Counted from the stretch's first letter, positions 24,001-36,157 are shown. The stretch: DNA of 64,000 bases from Daldinia sp. FL1419 (GCA_025201765.1 MU623352.1:372001-436000), one strand, 5' to 3'. The notes: a model not told the origin generated them from the letters alone. Translations and numbers: made by a program.

Positions 24001-25685
24001 ACTTGATATCCCCTGGGTGGTGTTGGATAAGTGGATAAAGCGGAAAGATTTTCTTCACCACTTCACTAATCCGCCCGAGACAACTTCAACCAAGTCACCG
24101 CAAATAGTTAGACCCGCGCATCGTTGCCGGGTGGATGGTATTCACGTATCGAACGTCCACTTTGCCATGCTCGTTCCTTCTATTATGCACATGATAGAAA
24201 TTCATCTTATTGCAACGGAATTATGCAATACCATATTGAAGGATGTAGGGTTCTCGGATATCTCACGGGTTATCACTGCTATTAGCGCATCGTCGGCTCG
24301 TGAAGAAACGAATTATCAAAGGTTTGAGTTCCTGGGCGACTCAATTCTCAAGGTGCTTGCCACAGCCACCATAACCGCCAATAGTATGTTATAAAATTTT
24401 GTATCTATTATACTATATCGACTAATGCTAACCGTATATAGATCCGAATTTTCCAGAAGGGTATCTCGATCGTATCAAGACGAGCATAGTATCCAATGCT
24501 AGACTGTGCCTCTCGACGACTAAATATGGACTGGATAAGTTCATTCTCAAGAAAAGCTTTACGGGCAGCAAGTGGAAGCCCCTCTACGTGGAAGATCTAC
24601 TCGACGCGGACGCAAATGCGAATAGAAAACGGGTAATGTCGACTAAGACGCTTGCTGATGTGATAGAGGCCTTGGTTGGAGCTGCTTATATAGACGGTGG
24701 GATGAGCAAGGCACTTACCTGCCTCCAGGTATTCCTTCCCGACGAGAAATGGCACAGTCTCGAGTCTGCCGGTGAAGCTATATTCAACCAGACTACTATG
24801 GGCACCGACTTGCCACCCCCTCTTGCTCCCCTGGAAGAGTTAATTGGGTATTCATTCCGAAACAAGAACTTACTCATCGAAGCCGCTACGCATTCTTCGT
24901 TTGGCTTCGTCAACTCAACGGGAAATTGCATGGAACGCCTAGAATTCCTTGGTGATGCTATCCTAGACACCGTAATTGTGTCCGCTATATGGGACTCAGA
25001 GCGCGAAATGACGCCGGATGAAATGCACCTCCTCCGGACGGCCTGCATCAACGGTGATCTGCTAGGCTTTCTAGGCATGGAGTGGAGCATCGAGCAGGAG
25101 GTTACACATATATTGAACGATAAGTCAACCATCGAGACGAGTGCTCAAGTCCCGTTCTGGAAGTTCATGCGTCATACCTCCCCAGAAATGAGCATTGCCC
25201 AACAAAACGCGGTAAAGAGGCATGCGAGGGAGCGGGAGGCTATCCTCGAGGCCATCGAGCATGGATCCGAGTACCCCTGGGCGCAGCTAGCCCATCTGCA
25301 TATCCCAAAGTTCTTCTCGGATTTCTTCGAGAGCGTGCTCGGCGCGGTGTGGGTGGATTCGGGGGCATCGTTGGAGGCGTGTGCACGAGTCGTAGGGAGG
25401 TCGGGCATACTGTCGTATCTTAAACGTATGCTCACCGAGCGCGTCGACGTACTGCATCCCAAGAACCACCTTGGCCACGTAGCGGGCGAGATGAGAGAGC
25501 AGGTCGAATACCGTAACGAGGTGCGCGATAAACAGGGCAGTAGTAGGGAACTCATATGCAGGGTGTTTGTTGGTGGTAATTTTATTACAGAGGTTGGCGG
25601 GGGAGTCACGCCTGAGGAAGTTCAGACTCGGGCGGCATACGTGGCGTATAAGATGTTGCGTGGGAGGGAGGTGAAGGGTAATTAG
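21056..25685 (+). CDS. dcl2: Dicer-like protein 2 (RNA interference endoribonuclease)
   Basis: Six exons (21056-21313, 21372-21400, 21547-21595, 21645-21897, 21957-24383, 24442-25685) give 1419 residues, the usual Dicer-2 length. Domains in order: DExD/H helicase with Walker A MDTGTGKT (87-94) and DEAH (195-198); helicase C with ATSVLEEGIDVP (about 498) and QRRGRARM (about 530); Dicer dimerisation fold (about 605-690); RNase IIIa with FEFLGDSILK (about 985) and EALVGAAYIDGG (about 1080); RNase IIIb with LEFLGDAILD (about 1168) and FESVLGAVWVDSG (about 1300); and a C-terminal dsRNA-binding-like segment. Catalytic acidic residues appear present in both RNase III domains. It cuts double-stranded RNA into siRNAs for quelling and antiviral defence. 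The third intron uses a GC donor. No clear PAZ was seen, as is usual for fungal Dicers. Confidence 0.95.
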
Positions 25686-27021
25686 AGGGCTGGATGAGCC
25701 ATGAGCCATGAGCCATGAGCCACGAGCCCACAGGGTATGAATGAACTAATGGATTGGTTCTGGGTAGTGAGCGTTATGGTTATGCGGTACGGATTATTAG
25801 AATGAATATTGAAACATTGGTTTCTGAATTATTGTGTGGATATTATTGCGCTGATATTATGCGAATGACTCCATCTACTGTGCTCGTAGGCTCAGGGGGT
25901 AAATTCAACGCGGCGGCTAAGAAAGGAATTGTGCCATCCACTTCATAGATTGATGATGCCCTAGCATGTAATTCCTTTATGTCTTATGCAGCAGATATAA
26001 AACGTATATTGGATAATATTATATGTTTAATGGAATTATGTTACGAGGTTTGATTTAGACACATGGTGAGATATAAAAGGTTTGAAGGTGTACCCGGAGT
26101 CCCGGACCAGCTTTGGTTACCTCACTTCCAGTTGGTCGTGGTGTTGTCGTTGTCCGGTGGGCGTAGGAGATTTGAAGCATCTGATTGGCCGGTTAGATAA
26201 AATGCTACCAAGTGCGGTAAAAGAAAGCTTACCTAAGGGGCTTACCTAGGTAGGTACCTAACGGTTACTATATCCAAGGTGTGTAAGGTGTGTGTGTGCC
26301 GTGTGCCGGTGAGCGATTTCCGGGGTTAAGTTTTACCATAACCGATATGCAGGGGTAGGTACTAACATACCTTGGGTTAGTAGGTACCAACCAACTATGT
26401 ACCTAGGTTAGGTCCATCCATAGTCCACAGATGCATCCATGTAGCTTGGCTACATAGCTGCATAGGTACCTAGGTATTGTACCTTGCTGTACCTTGCCTT
26501 CTGGCTTGCTGCTGCTGCCCGCTGATCTATCAATCTATCAATCTAACTCTGAAGGAGCCATTGACGCATCATCTACCATCTACCATCTAACCTACCACAC
26601 TAACCTACCACACTACCACACTGCCACATCCCTGGCATTCGGGTCTGTTCAACCACATTCCTTCCCGTCGTCGCGATTTTTACAATTTGCTTTTCTTTAA
26701 CATTTTACCAATTTATTTAGCCTTATTAACGGATTCATCCTAACTATCAATTCGACCAATGCTTTTAACTTAATATAATAGATTCGACGCACTAAATTTA
26801 AAGCCTCTTTTGTTAGCACCCGATTCGCTAATAGCTTCGAGCTTCCATTCCTACTATTTCGATATCGTCATTCCCGGGTCTTCGGTTTGCGATACTCTCG
26901 CTTGCACATAGCTTAGCTCTCCCGTTGCTTAGGGCTACTCACCTTCGAATCCCGGTTTATATGACGACGACAATGCGGTCCTATACATGAGTTCTCTCCT
27001 TCAATTGGAAGGAGTGCCATC
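25686..27021. other. Intergenic; short tandem repeats, no gene
   Basis: A 7-bp ATGAGCC repeat lies just after the dicer stop (about 25694-25728). TACCTAGGTAGGTACCTA-type words occur near 26240-26265 and 26330-26480, and CTACCA-rich repeats near 26565-26625. The last ~300 bp are pyrimidine-rich and likely hold the Rgp1 promoter and leader. Confidence 0.5.
25694..25728. repeat. 7-bp tandem repeat (ATGAGCC)
   Basis: Four perfect copies and one copy with a T-to-C change, beginning 9 bp after the dicer stop codon. Confidence 0.9.
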
Positions 27022-29514
27022 ATGCCGTCTGAAGGAGCATCAAGTAATATTCGAGTATTCATAACCTGGGATGAGCAAACCGTTTTTGCCGGAGAGGATA
27101 TCAAGTGTCATATAACCTTTAGGAATATCGCCCCCGGCCCAAATCAACCACCATCAAGCCAACAACATCAAACGCATCACTCCCTTCACGAACGATCGAG
27201 ACAACCCTCGCCTCTACTAAGTCCACGATCGAAACCTAATCATGGATTAACACCTCCCGCGCCCACACGGGGGCACCGTTCTACTCTATCTCTCACCGTT
27301 CCCTCCAACAGTTCGCGCTTAAGAGGGCCACCTCAACAGTGGACCCCTCCACAACAACAACAACAACCCCCACCGCAACGACCTGGTCACGCCCATAAAC
27401 GATCTCTCTCTATAGTGTCAATAGGATCCGCCGCTACGATAGAAGAGCAGGCTCAGGGAAATACATCTCCCGCGCGGCAGCAAAGGCCTTCTCGTGGCCA
27501 CGGGAGGTCTGCTAGCTTACAGATATCGCCGAGGGGCGGGGTGATGAATGGTCCACAATCGGCTGCACTACCAAGACGACCATTCGGCTCCGAATCTTCA
27601 CCCGTATTCAACCACTCTTTCCCGCCGTCCAAGCATAGCTTCAGTCGTACGCCAGGATCCTCGACTGCACCAAATACACCAGGTGTTATGGGCTCACACC
27701 TACCAAAGAGGAGCCCCGGCATAATTCCAGATTTCAAATTTCCTATGGTACCCTCACCAAAGCCGACAGATGCCGGTTCTATCTCACCTACTTCACAACC
27801 CGTTGATTACCTGACAGCGCCATTGTCGGCACCGGGAAACGTAACTCTCCCAGTGCGCTCAAAGGATTTAATACCTACTATTACCGAACAAGCCGCCCCC
27901 GTTGCGCGGATATTATCCACGACGAGTATTGCTGGCGGGACTCCTAGGAGTAGTGGCGAGTTCTATTCACTCAGTAACAATTCGTCTGAGACGTTAGCAT
28001 CCGAGTATGTAACGCAGCCGTTGCACCCCGGGAGGAGGCCTCCTCATCTACGGCGGCCCTCTGCTTTATCGGGTATTAACCACGCACGACTTCCAGAGTC
28101 GTTAATGATGGGTTTTGCTCAAGTTCAGGGCTCCTTTACTCTGGACGGATCGCTCATTAACTTGGGGCCTTTCGAGGCGGTTAAGCGAAAAGCCGTTTTA
28201 GGGGGGCAGGGAGGAGGTGTTATTGGCATCGAGAATACGAGGAGAGGTAGTGGTGGACTATTAACTGGCTTTGGCTGGAGTAGCCTCGGAAGCTCTATCG
28301 GGGAGCTTCTTGGTGGCGGAGAGCTTAGCAGCATCAAGCAGATGCGAGGCGTTGCGAGCTCTAAATCCATCCCGCTATTATCAACACCGCAATCGATCTT
28401 ATTCGTGGACCTGCGGCTCGAACCTGGAGAGAGCAAAACCTATGAGTACTCTTTCAAATTGCCGAAAGGCCTGCCTCCAACGCACCGAGGCAAGGCAATG
28501 AAAATATCATATAGCTTAGTGATAGGCACCCAAAGACCCGGCGGTACCAAAGAGCAGCAAGTGCGGTCAATTGAGGTACCCTTCCGGGTTCTAGGGAGTG
28601 TTAATAGCCACGGCGAAATCCTTGGTCACGATTTACTTAACCCGTATATCATCCTTCGCGATATGGCAAAAGTGCAACCGCTTGACAAACCCCCTATTCA
28701 TTCAAAGAGGGGTAAACTCGAGCTGCCGGAATCGACGTATAATGGATTTCTCCACTACGTCGACGAGCTCCTCGATCGACCTCGCCGAGGCCAAGGGCTT
28801 CTGTCGCCAACGGCTACGGCGCCCCAATCCCGTCGTACTTCTACTTACGAAGAGTTGACCTCGGCTAAGGATGCGATCGACCTCGCTATTCTTAGATCAA
28901 ATCTTTCCTCCGAGTCGGGACAGAGCAGTAATCGCTTTGAGATAGCTCGGAATGGCCGGCGCGTTGGTGTCGTGATGCTTGCGCGCCCTGCTTACAAGCT
29001 CGGAGAATCGGTAAGCATGGCAATTGACTTCACCGGAGCTGAGATACCCTGCTACGCTATCCATGCGGCTCTTGAGACCGCAGAGCGAGTCGAACCGACA
29101 CTCGCGCTCCGCAGCGAAGCTAGCGTGCACAGAGTTACCCGCAAAGTTTATGGTAGCTCAAGCGAAGCAACGTTATTCGCGCGGCGAATCGTTTTTAATC
29201 CCACGATCCCCATTAACGCGACCCCCGAGTTCGTAACCAGCGGTTTAAGCCTGGACTGGAAAATTCGGATCGAATTCGTCGTCCCGTCATCAAGCAAAGA
29301 CCGGGATATAGACTTTGCCGAAGGCGACGGGCCTCACCCCCTACTTGAGGAGATTTCGCGGGACGACCGCGGTGGCCTCGTTCTCGTTGCCGCCGAGACC
29401 CTTGATTGCGAGAGTTTCGAAGTCGCCGTACCACTGAGAGTTTACGGCGCCGTGTGCAATGGCCTCGAGCGCCTCGAAAGGGATCAGGCGCAGGAGGAAG
29501 GGCTCATGGTGTAA
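27022..29514 (+). CDS. RGP1: Rgp1, subunit of the Ric1-Rgp1 GEF for Ypt6/Rab6
   Basis: Single exon, 830 residues, ATG at 27022. The N-terminus (SNIRVFITWDEQTVFAGED, then CHITFRNIAP) and the mid-protein block VQGSFTLDGSLINLGPFE are recognisable Rgp1 family landmarks; an arrestin-like beta-rich fold is expected for these parts. Between them lies a roughly 280-residue low-complexity Pro/Ser/Gln insertion (SSQQHQTHHSL, QQQQQPPPQRP). The C-terminal region (LRLEPGESKTYEYSFKLPKGLPP; RVGVVMLARPAYKLGES) continues the family pattern. With Ric1 it activates the Rab GTPase Ypt6 for endosome-to-Golgi retrograde traffic. Ric1 is not in this window. No intron is needed. Confidence 0.9.
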   Translation: MPSEGASSNIRVFITWDEQTVFAGEDIKCHITFRNIAPGPNQPPSSQQHQTHHSLHERSRQPSPLLSPRSKPNHGLTPPAPTRGHRSTLSLTVPSNSSRLRGPPQQWTPPQQQQQPPPQRPGHAHKRSLSIVSIGSAATIEEQAQGNTSPARQQRPSRGHGRSASLQISPRGGVMNGPQSAALPRRPFGSESSPVFNHSFPPSKHSFSRTPGSSTAPNTPGVMGSHLPKRSPGIIPDFKFPMVPSPKPTDAGSISPTSQPVDYLTAPLSAPGNVTLPVRSKDLIPTITEQAAPVARILSTTSIAGGTPRSSGEFYSLSNNSSETLASEYVTQPLHPGRRPPHLRRPSALSGINHARLPESLMMGFAQVQGSFTLDGSLINLGPFEAVKRKAVLGGQGGGVIGIENTRRGSGGLLTGFGWSSLGSSIGELLGGGELSSIKQMRGVASSKSIPLLSTPQSILFVDLRLEPGESKTYEYSFKLPKGLPPTHRGKAMKISYSLVIGTQRPGGTKEQQVRSIEVPFRVLGSVNSHGEILGHDLLNPYIILRDMAKVQPLDKPPIHSKRGKLELPESTYNGFLHYVDELLDRPRRGQGLLSPTATAPQSRRTSTYEELTSAKDAIDLAILRSNLSSESGQSSNRFEIARNGRRVGVVMLARPAYKLGESVSMAIDFTGAEIPCYAIHAALETAERVEPTLALRSEASVHRVTRKVYGSSSEATLFARRIVFNPTIPINATPEFVTSGLSLDWKIRIEFVVPSSSKDRDIDFAEGDGPHPLLEEISRDDRGGLVLVAAETLDCESFEVAVPLRVYGAVCNGLERLERDQAQEEGLMV

Positions 29515-30615
29515 TGTACTGTTTATCACGATACGGAATAAAAGCGAAAAAAAAAGAGGGCATCAAGCAGCGATGTATTGGGTTGCTCATTGTGGTCATG
29601 CCGGCTGTCTTACCTAAATAGGTGTATGGATTAGAAAATGCGAATGAGGAAGAGCTTAAAAAGAGGTGGGCAAGGGGAAGGGGGCGCTGGGAGGAAGTAA
29701 AGTGATGAGCTGAGAAGGCTGGGACGCAGTCGAATCGGGCCCCCGAAAAGAAACGATGAAGAATACGGTCTGTTATCATGGGGCTATGGCTTTTCGAAAA
29801 GCACGTTCTGGGTCCGAGTTGGATACCTTAGGTTAGGTAGGTACCTAGATAGATGAGACGAGACGAGACGAAGGGTACGTAACGTCGAGTAGAGATATGT
29901 ACCTAGGGAGTAAAGGGGTTAAAGGGGCGAATAGGAGCGAGCGTTTATGCCTCCCTTCGTCGATCTAGCATTAGACAAGTATCGAATGGAGCTCCTTGTT
30001 GAATTATGTATTATATTATCCCAATTAGCCCCGGTTGAATAGGATGCTGCCGTTCTTATTCATGATTATGCCTCTAGTATAAGAAATTGTCGTGTGGTGA
30101 GTGAGTGGATGCTGAATATAACCCTCACTAACGCATATCAAGAGCAGGATGTAAGGTTTAAGCTAACTGCACCTACTATGAGGCGAATCAATTGATGCAT
30201 CTAAACAAAGCAGTTTCATCTCGCGGACGATAATAATGGCTAGTCTCTCCTCTCCCTCCCAAGCGTGCATCCGCAGCGCCATGACCTATAAACTCCCAAG
30301 GCTTTTTTCTCCTGCCGAGTTTGGTATCATGTTAGGAAGTCATTTTATGGGGGGCTAAATAGGGAGAAAAGAAAAAGGCCTCCCTTCCTGATATCCATCC
30401 CTATAGCGCCGTCCCAAGAGACGTCAGTCCCCTGGACGTCTCTTCTCTTGCTCCCGGAAAATGAACAAACGAACGAACGAGCAAAGACCAAACGCCTCAA
30501 AGTCTCTGTAGACTACACTCTTTTCTCTCCATTCCTATAACCTAACCTAATGCTGCGTACTTGCCGATATAGAGTTAGAATACGATCAATACACATTATG
30601 AAATGAATATCCCAA
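29515..30615. other. Intergenic between convergent Rgp1 and WD40 genes
   Basis: No gene is seen; this must hold both 3' untranslated regions. Small repeats: GAGAC units near 29854-29870, AACG units near 30463-30480. Confidence 0.5.
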
Positions 30616-33600
30616 CTATGCTGAGCCGGTGCTAGAATTGCCTCCAGACGAACCGGGTCGTTTTCCTGGTAATAATCCTGGCGAGTCCGGCTCTTGGTCT
30701 GAAGATCCTCTGTATCCAACTCGAAGCTTCTCGTCCAGTAGAGCAACCAAGCGTTCCGAATACTGGTCCAAGAGACCGCTTAGCATAGTATCGCTTAGGG
30801 CCTTACTCCGCGTGGCCCTGTCACCCAATGCGACAGAGGTGAGGCGAAGTTCCTGATCCAATTCAGCCAAGACCTCCTGGCTAATGGGATCCGTAGAGGC
30901 CAGTTTTCTTCGGTAAGTTCGGAGTGCTCGACATGTCTGTTCCGTAGCCATAGTAAGAGACCCGAAACCTCTCAAATTATTGTTGCTCTTGGTTTTCGCG
31001 GAATTAAGAGACGGAATAGATGGTTGCTTTCTTAGCCTAGCCTTCGGGCTAGACGGCGGGCTGCCACCCCGGCTATCTCCTGACGTTCGTCTAGTCGGAG
31101 TGTCATCAGAAACTTGTAACGCGGACCCTGCCTGAGAAGTACCGGTCGGTGTTTTCGATGATGGTGTGGAAGCCAGATTATACAGAGATCTCTTCTTTGC
31201 GAGCGTTCTTGGGGGCGATCGTCGGCCCGGCGCCGAAGGCGAGGATCGCTGAAATTCTGCAAGCTCAGCCTTAGAGAGAACGCGCCGAAGCGTAGGCCGA
31301 GAAACAACGGAGTTATCCTTGACAAGGGAAGATTCGCGTGCGGAAGTGCCCCATACCGGATCCTGTAGATCCATCTCCCAGATCATGAGAGTACCATCAG
31401 ACCCAACACTTATCACCTTGAGCTTACCATCTTCCTCCTCAAGCAAAGTCACACCATTTATAGCTTCTGTGTGCCCCCATTCACGGTCCAAGAAAGCTCC
31501 TGTTTGGGCGTCATATATTCTGATCGACTTGTCCGTATTCGAAACGCCGATCACAAACGAAGGCTCTCTATCAATAGCTGGCCGAGCCGTGAGCGAATCC
31601 AAAACTACAGATTCGGTTGCACATTCATCGGTACATTTAAAAGAATGTGTAAGCTTTCCGCTCTCCAGATCAAATAAATGCATGGTCCGGTCTAGTAGAG
31701 AGACAAGCAACGATCTCTCATCCGCACCCATCGTCATAGATGACGGAGAAGCTTTTAAAGGTAAAGTTTTAGAGGCAATAGCCGCCACAACATCTGGATC
31801 GCCATCCTTCTCCACGAGTTCGTGGACTTGAAGGTTCCTGTCTAGTGAACAGGTTATTACTTTATCAGCCGAGGGGACAAGCACTTGAACAACCCTGGCA
31901 GCGAATTCGAGGGTCTGAAAATGTTCGAACACCCCAGCCGTCGTCCTATGGAATAATTGTGCGGTACGGTCACGACCGCAGGTTGCAATAATAAATTTCG
32001 ATTTGTCCTCGAAAGTAGTGATAAATTGACAATCCGAACCGTGGGCCTTCATAGTCGCCACGCATTTTAGGGTTCTAAAGTCGATGATTTTAACGATTCC
32101 CAACTTGTCGCCCGTGATGAAGTACTTGCCACCAATGGTGGATCGTACTAAAGTTAACTCATTGACTCGTTCCGGTTCTTCTTCAAAATTCGCCTCTTCA
32201 AGTGGCACTTGAAAAGAGCATTTGACTTTACCTTCGACGTCCCATAAGAGAACTTGCCCGGATGCCGACCAACTGAAGAAATCGGCATCCGGTTCGTTCG
32301 GGCGACGGAGCGCTTCGACACCTAAAATTGGCTCTTGGTGTCCCGGAATCGGTACGGGGGATGTTTCCAGGTCCAGCGTGTTCAGACCTTTATCCAGTCC
32401 CCAGATGTGAATAGAGCGCTTGGCATCAACTGTTACCATATTGTGCTCTAGAAATCCTAGGGCAAAGAGGCCAGCAAACGAGCCAATGTTTGCGCGAAGA
32501 GCATCCTGACTACATTTTACAAAAGATTCCAAGTCAATAGTTGCTAGGTTTCCCGATTTACCCCCGACGTAGGCAGTATTTCCACGGATAGCTACGCAAG
32601 TCGTCAAAAAGCCACTTTCGAGGATATTGGTCAACTTCATCTGGCTATCCGTATCGTCAAAGAAGCATACATCGCCCGTCTCAGAGCAGATGATAGCCTT
32701 CGTATCGTCGATAGCAACTCCGCACGAAAAAGTCGCATCTATCATATCATGGAGTATAACGTTCCGACCGGCCAACGTCTTTTGGTGCTGATTGGCCGAA
32801 CCCGCATCTCCGGTCGACTTCTGCTTCGTAGGGGGTGCCGTTTGGTTCTCATCGATCTTCCACACCTTTACATGACGTACACCAAACGTGATGAGATTAT
32901 TGCCCACCCAGACCATGCCGCGAATGTTTGATATGCATTTGTTTTGTTGGAACAGCTGCGCGGCACCAGTTTTGGCATCTATTTTCCAAACATAGATGAA
33001 GCCGTCGGTAGCGGTTCCAACAGAAGCAAGATACTTGGAATCGGGGGACCAAGCAACGGCCTTAACTCCAGACACATGCTCGCTGATGGAGACGAGCGGG
33101 GTATCAGACGAGTTATCTTCTAGATTGAAAATGAGCACCCGGGGAGCATAACCAGTTTCGCCAACAGCTAGGAACCTCCCCTCTTTGCTAAGAGCTAAAC
33201 ACGTTGCGGCCTTGATCCGCTCTCGACTGGTCCACGTCTTTGATGACGTGGGGGATTCGGTCCAATCAAGAGAGTTGTACGATGATTCTCGCAGCGAGGC
33301 CCGGTTCCGGCTGTCGTTCGCCTTTGGAGTTTGGTTCGGGGTCGATAAGGAGTAAGGTAGCGGAGACGTACTGTAGACGGGAACTGCAGAAGGGCGGGCT
33401 CGGTAAAAACGCTGGGTATAATCAGCTCCGTCGACATCGACATCGACTACAACTACAGCTCCTCCGGCGATGTATGCAAACGATGAGCCTACGGTATCGA
33501 AACCCGTGGGCGCGTTACAGGTTGTACCGACAACTCGTTTTAGAGAAAGGCGAGGATCTATGGAAGCTTTGGCGCGATGAGGTGATCGAATAGGGTGTGG

Positions 33601-33657
33601 AACAAAAGGTGAACTTGACGGAGTCAATTTCAACCGGTTTGAAGGAGTGGATGCCAT
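30616..33657 (-). CDS. Large WD40-repeat protein, MABP1/WDR62-like
   Basis: One uninterrupted frame, 1013 residues, ATG at 33657. The N-terminus has a basic Ser/Pro leader, then LSLKRVVGTTCNAPTGFDTV and FAYIAGGAVVVVDV, which match the start of the MAPK-binding protein 1/WDR62 propeller. At least ten WD-like blades follow (for example VKAVAWSPDSKYLASVGTAT with FIYVWKID; VISVGSDGTLMIWEMD), forming two propellers over residues 40-760. A Ser/Pro-rich linker (about 790-900) and a helical C-terminus (ATEQTCRALRTYRRKLAS and QYSERLVALLDEKLR) complete it. Animal relatives scaffold JNK signalling and spindle poles; in fungi the family is poorly studied, so the role is inferred only as a scaffold. Confidence 0.85.
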   Translation of the reverse strand: MASTPSNRLKLTPSSSPFVPHPIRSPHRAKASIDPRLSLKRVVGTTCNAPTGFDTVGSSFAYIAGGAVVVVDVDVDGADYTQRFYRARPSAVPVYSTSPLPYSLSTPNQTPKANDSRNRASLRESSYNSLDWTESPTSSKTWTSRERIKAATCLALSKEGRFLAVGETGYAPRVLIFNLEDNSSDTPLVSISEHVSGVKAVAWSPDSKYLASVGTATDGFIYVWKIDAKTGAAQLFQQNKCISNIRGMVWVGNNLITFGVRHVKVWKIDENQTAPPTKQKSTGDAGSANQHQKTLAGRNVILHDMIDATFSCGVAIDDTKAIICSETGDVCFFDDTDSQMKLTNILESGFLTTCVAIRGNTAYVGGKSGNLATIDLESFVKCSQDALRANIGSFAGLFALGFLEHNMVTVDAKRSIHIWGLDKGLNTLDLETSPVPIPGHQEPILGVEALRRPNEPDADFFSWSASGQVLLWDVEGKVKCSFQVPLEEANFEEEPERVNELTLVRSTIGGKYFITGDKLGIVKIIDFRTLKCVATMKAHGSDCQFITTFEDKSKFIIATCGRDRTAQLFHRTTAGVFEHFQTLEFAARVVQVLVPSADKVITCSLDRNLQVHELVEKDGDPDVVAAIASKTLPLKASPSSMTMGADERSLLVSLLDRTMHLFDLESGKLTHSFKCTDECATESVVLDSLTARPAIDREPSFVIGVSNTDKSIRIYDAQTGAFLDREWGHTEAINGVTLLEEEDGKLKVISVGSDGTLMIWEMDLQDPVWGTSARESSLVKDNSVVSRPTLRRVLSKAELAEFQRSSPSAPGRRSPPRTLAKKRSLYNLASTPSSKTPTGTSQAGSALQVSDDTPTRRTSGDSRGGSPPSSPKARLRKQPSIPSLNSAKTKSNNNLRGFGSLTMATEQTCRALRTYRRKLASTDPISQEVLAELDQELRLTSVALGDRATRSKALSDTMLSGLLDQYSERLVALLDEKLRVGYRGSSDQEPDSPGLLPGKRPGSSGGNSSTGSA

Positions 33658-34137
33658 CTTATTGCCATTGATTTATTTTTCCTAGAAGAATGCTATTATA
33701 GGGCTGAGGGCTGAGGGCTGATAAGAAGTTCAGATCAGACACCAGCTTCTTCTTCTTTCAAGTAATATTAATGGTGCTTGAAATTTCTATGCGGTGAGGT
33801 GTCATGGGGGAGGGTCTTTTGGTGGATAAGGGCAAAGAAATATGAGATGGCGCAGACGCAGATAGCTTGAACAGCACACAGATGTCTAACCTAGACTAAA
33901 ACAGAGACAGCAAGGAGAAGAAAAAGGCGTTTTGTATTATTCCTCGGCGAACGGAGAGAGATAAGGGACATATATAATATGCATATATATACCTATATAT
34001 ATGAGAGGGAAGCCCGGAAGGAAGCTTGAGGAAAATAGATTGAAAGAGTCAAATGCTATAAAACAATGTCAATCAATTGGAAGCTACAACAGTAACGAGT
34101 CATTTGTCACTTCATGACTTACAGCGACGTGAAGAGA

Positions 34138-34180
34138 AAAATAAAAAATAAAAAATAAAAAATAAAAAATAAAAAAATAA
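34138..34180. repeat. AAAAAAT microsatellite
   Basis: About six consecutive A-rich units ending in T. Confidence 0.9.
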
Positions 34181-35596
34181 TAATAGCTAAGGGAAAGCTT
34201 TAGGGCTGCATTTAGCTGATATGGAAAGATGGAGATAGAACAAGAGCCAACGAAGTCGGTATTCCGTATTAGATTAGTATTGTATTAGATGCCTTATCCC
34301 GCCCTATCCTGCCTATTAGATCCGACAACTTGACACCTGGTGTCAAGAGCATCCAAGACATAGGCGTCATACGTAGGTAGGGGCAATATAAGCCGTCTAA
34401 TAAAAGAACATCTAGTAAAGAATGACCGTTGACGCAGGTCGGTCCTTTCAGAATAAAGCGTCGGACCTCTCGCGACTGGAAAAAAATATTGAGTATTGAG
34501 GTGTGAAAGGTGAGAAATTCAGGTCCTGAAAGTATAAAGTGGAAACCCAACCCCCCCGACCTTTCTTTCATGTGGGTTTTATTGGTTTATTTTTTTTCAC
34601 AGCTCAGCAAGAGCGAGTCGACTAGGGTCTCTACCGGGGTCGATGCTAACAGGGAGAAACCGAAAAGTTAATTTAATTGGCTGGTTCCTGACTTTTTGCG
34701 GATCATCTAGCTGCTTTTGGCTGTGACAACTTCTCCAAAAGGTCACTACAGTGCTACATGTAATGTACCTTCGCTCGCCTAATCCGCATACAGCTCCGTG
34801 AGGCTGCAAGCAGACAGGGATATCACATCGACTTCATTACCCATCTTCTTTTTTTTTTTCCCCCAAAGTTACGTATCTGTCGTATGAAGACCATACCCCT
34901 ATATATGTATCCTTTATAAATAGGTGCTCATGTATTATAATTTCACAATTCTTCGACATCTCCTAAAAGGGAATATGAAATTCAGAGCTTGCTCAAGCGA
35001 AAATGTGTCCGGTTTCAACGGCTGCTATAGTGTAACTCGAAATACATAACTAGCTATATCAAGTATCTTATTGTAACCTATTCGCACTTCCAGTTGCACC
35101 AGAATGGTCCAGGATGCTTAAACCTAGACCGCGTTCGGCAATGCAGCAACGCACAGGCGCGAACCCGACCCAACCGATGAGGTAGGAAACGACAGGGACC
35201 CCATGAACCTCCCCGAGTTTTGGCAGCAGCTGTCATCCATTTCGAGTAAGCTTTTCGACGCCCCCATCCGCTTAAGCAACATACAGACGCACACATATTT
35301 GACTTGTCAAGTCGGAATATCCTATAGAAAACAGTAATATTTCCAAGTCGATGGTAATTATATTAGGGTTAAACCACTAACTCACTTATCAGGCGATGAT
35401 CAGGTCTACATGACGTGTTCAATATATTCTTCATATGTTTATGTAAGGGATCTCGGTAATAGCCTATGAATAGCATTCATGATATTTATTACCTAGCAGG
35501 GCTTAGGCTAGATGCTATGTAGGCACTTACAAAGGCAACTAGTGTAAATACGTGTACATTGAAACTGATTCCCACCCCACGTCATCACCACGCAAG

Positions 35597-35642
35597 TCTT
35601 TGACCATAATCTCTTTGACTATAATCTCTTTGACTATAATCC
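35597..35642. repeat. 16-bp tandem repeat
   Basis: Three copies of a unit reading TCTTTGACTATAATCT, the first with one T-to-C difference. Confidence 0.9.
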
Positions 35643-36157
35643 TCGAATATTCTACAAAGGCATTCACAGCAGACCGAAAACAATAGCTAAGAAATGGGGA
35701 ATGCGTTGATGATCCGCTCTTTGTGCATCAAGATCACGTACATAGGCATTGTCCATTCCTCGCATAACGCGTACAGGTTTGCAATTCGTCTGCCCCATTG
35801 TCAGACTGGAGCATTCGAATAAATCGTTCGGAACAGTGGATATCCAGTACGGATCCGTAAACTGGTGTGGTGTACAACTAGAGCTAGAGAAGAGCGAAGC
35901 TAAATTTCAGCGCGAAGATCTCAATGTTTGTGCAACAGATAGTATGGCTGCATAATGAGATATCCATATTCTGGCATGACCGTTTTTGTAGATTATTTTG
36001 ATATGGCACTTCTCAACCCCACCGAAACCAAAGGCGTTTGCGATGGACCCATAGGTCGTGGAGAGTCGTCGCTATGGTGTATTTCGAATACGAACTAGAC
36101 TTCCACCCGTTCAAGTACCACGGCAGGCAAGCCGCTTCCACACCCCAACCAAAGCCA

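Larger units (their letters stand above)
33658..36157. other. Intergenic, 2.5 kb, no supported gene
   Basis: Short frames lack motifs. Repeats seen: GGGCTGA units at 33701-33720, an (A5T)-type tract at about 34138-34180, and three 16-bp units at 35597-35642. A T-run lies near 34850. An unannotated non-coding RNA cannot be excluded. Confidence 0.5.
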
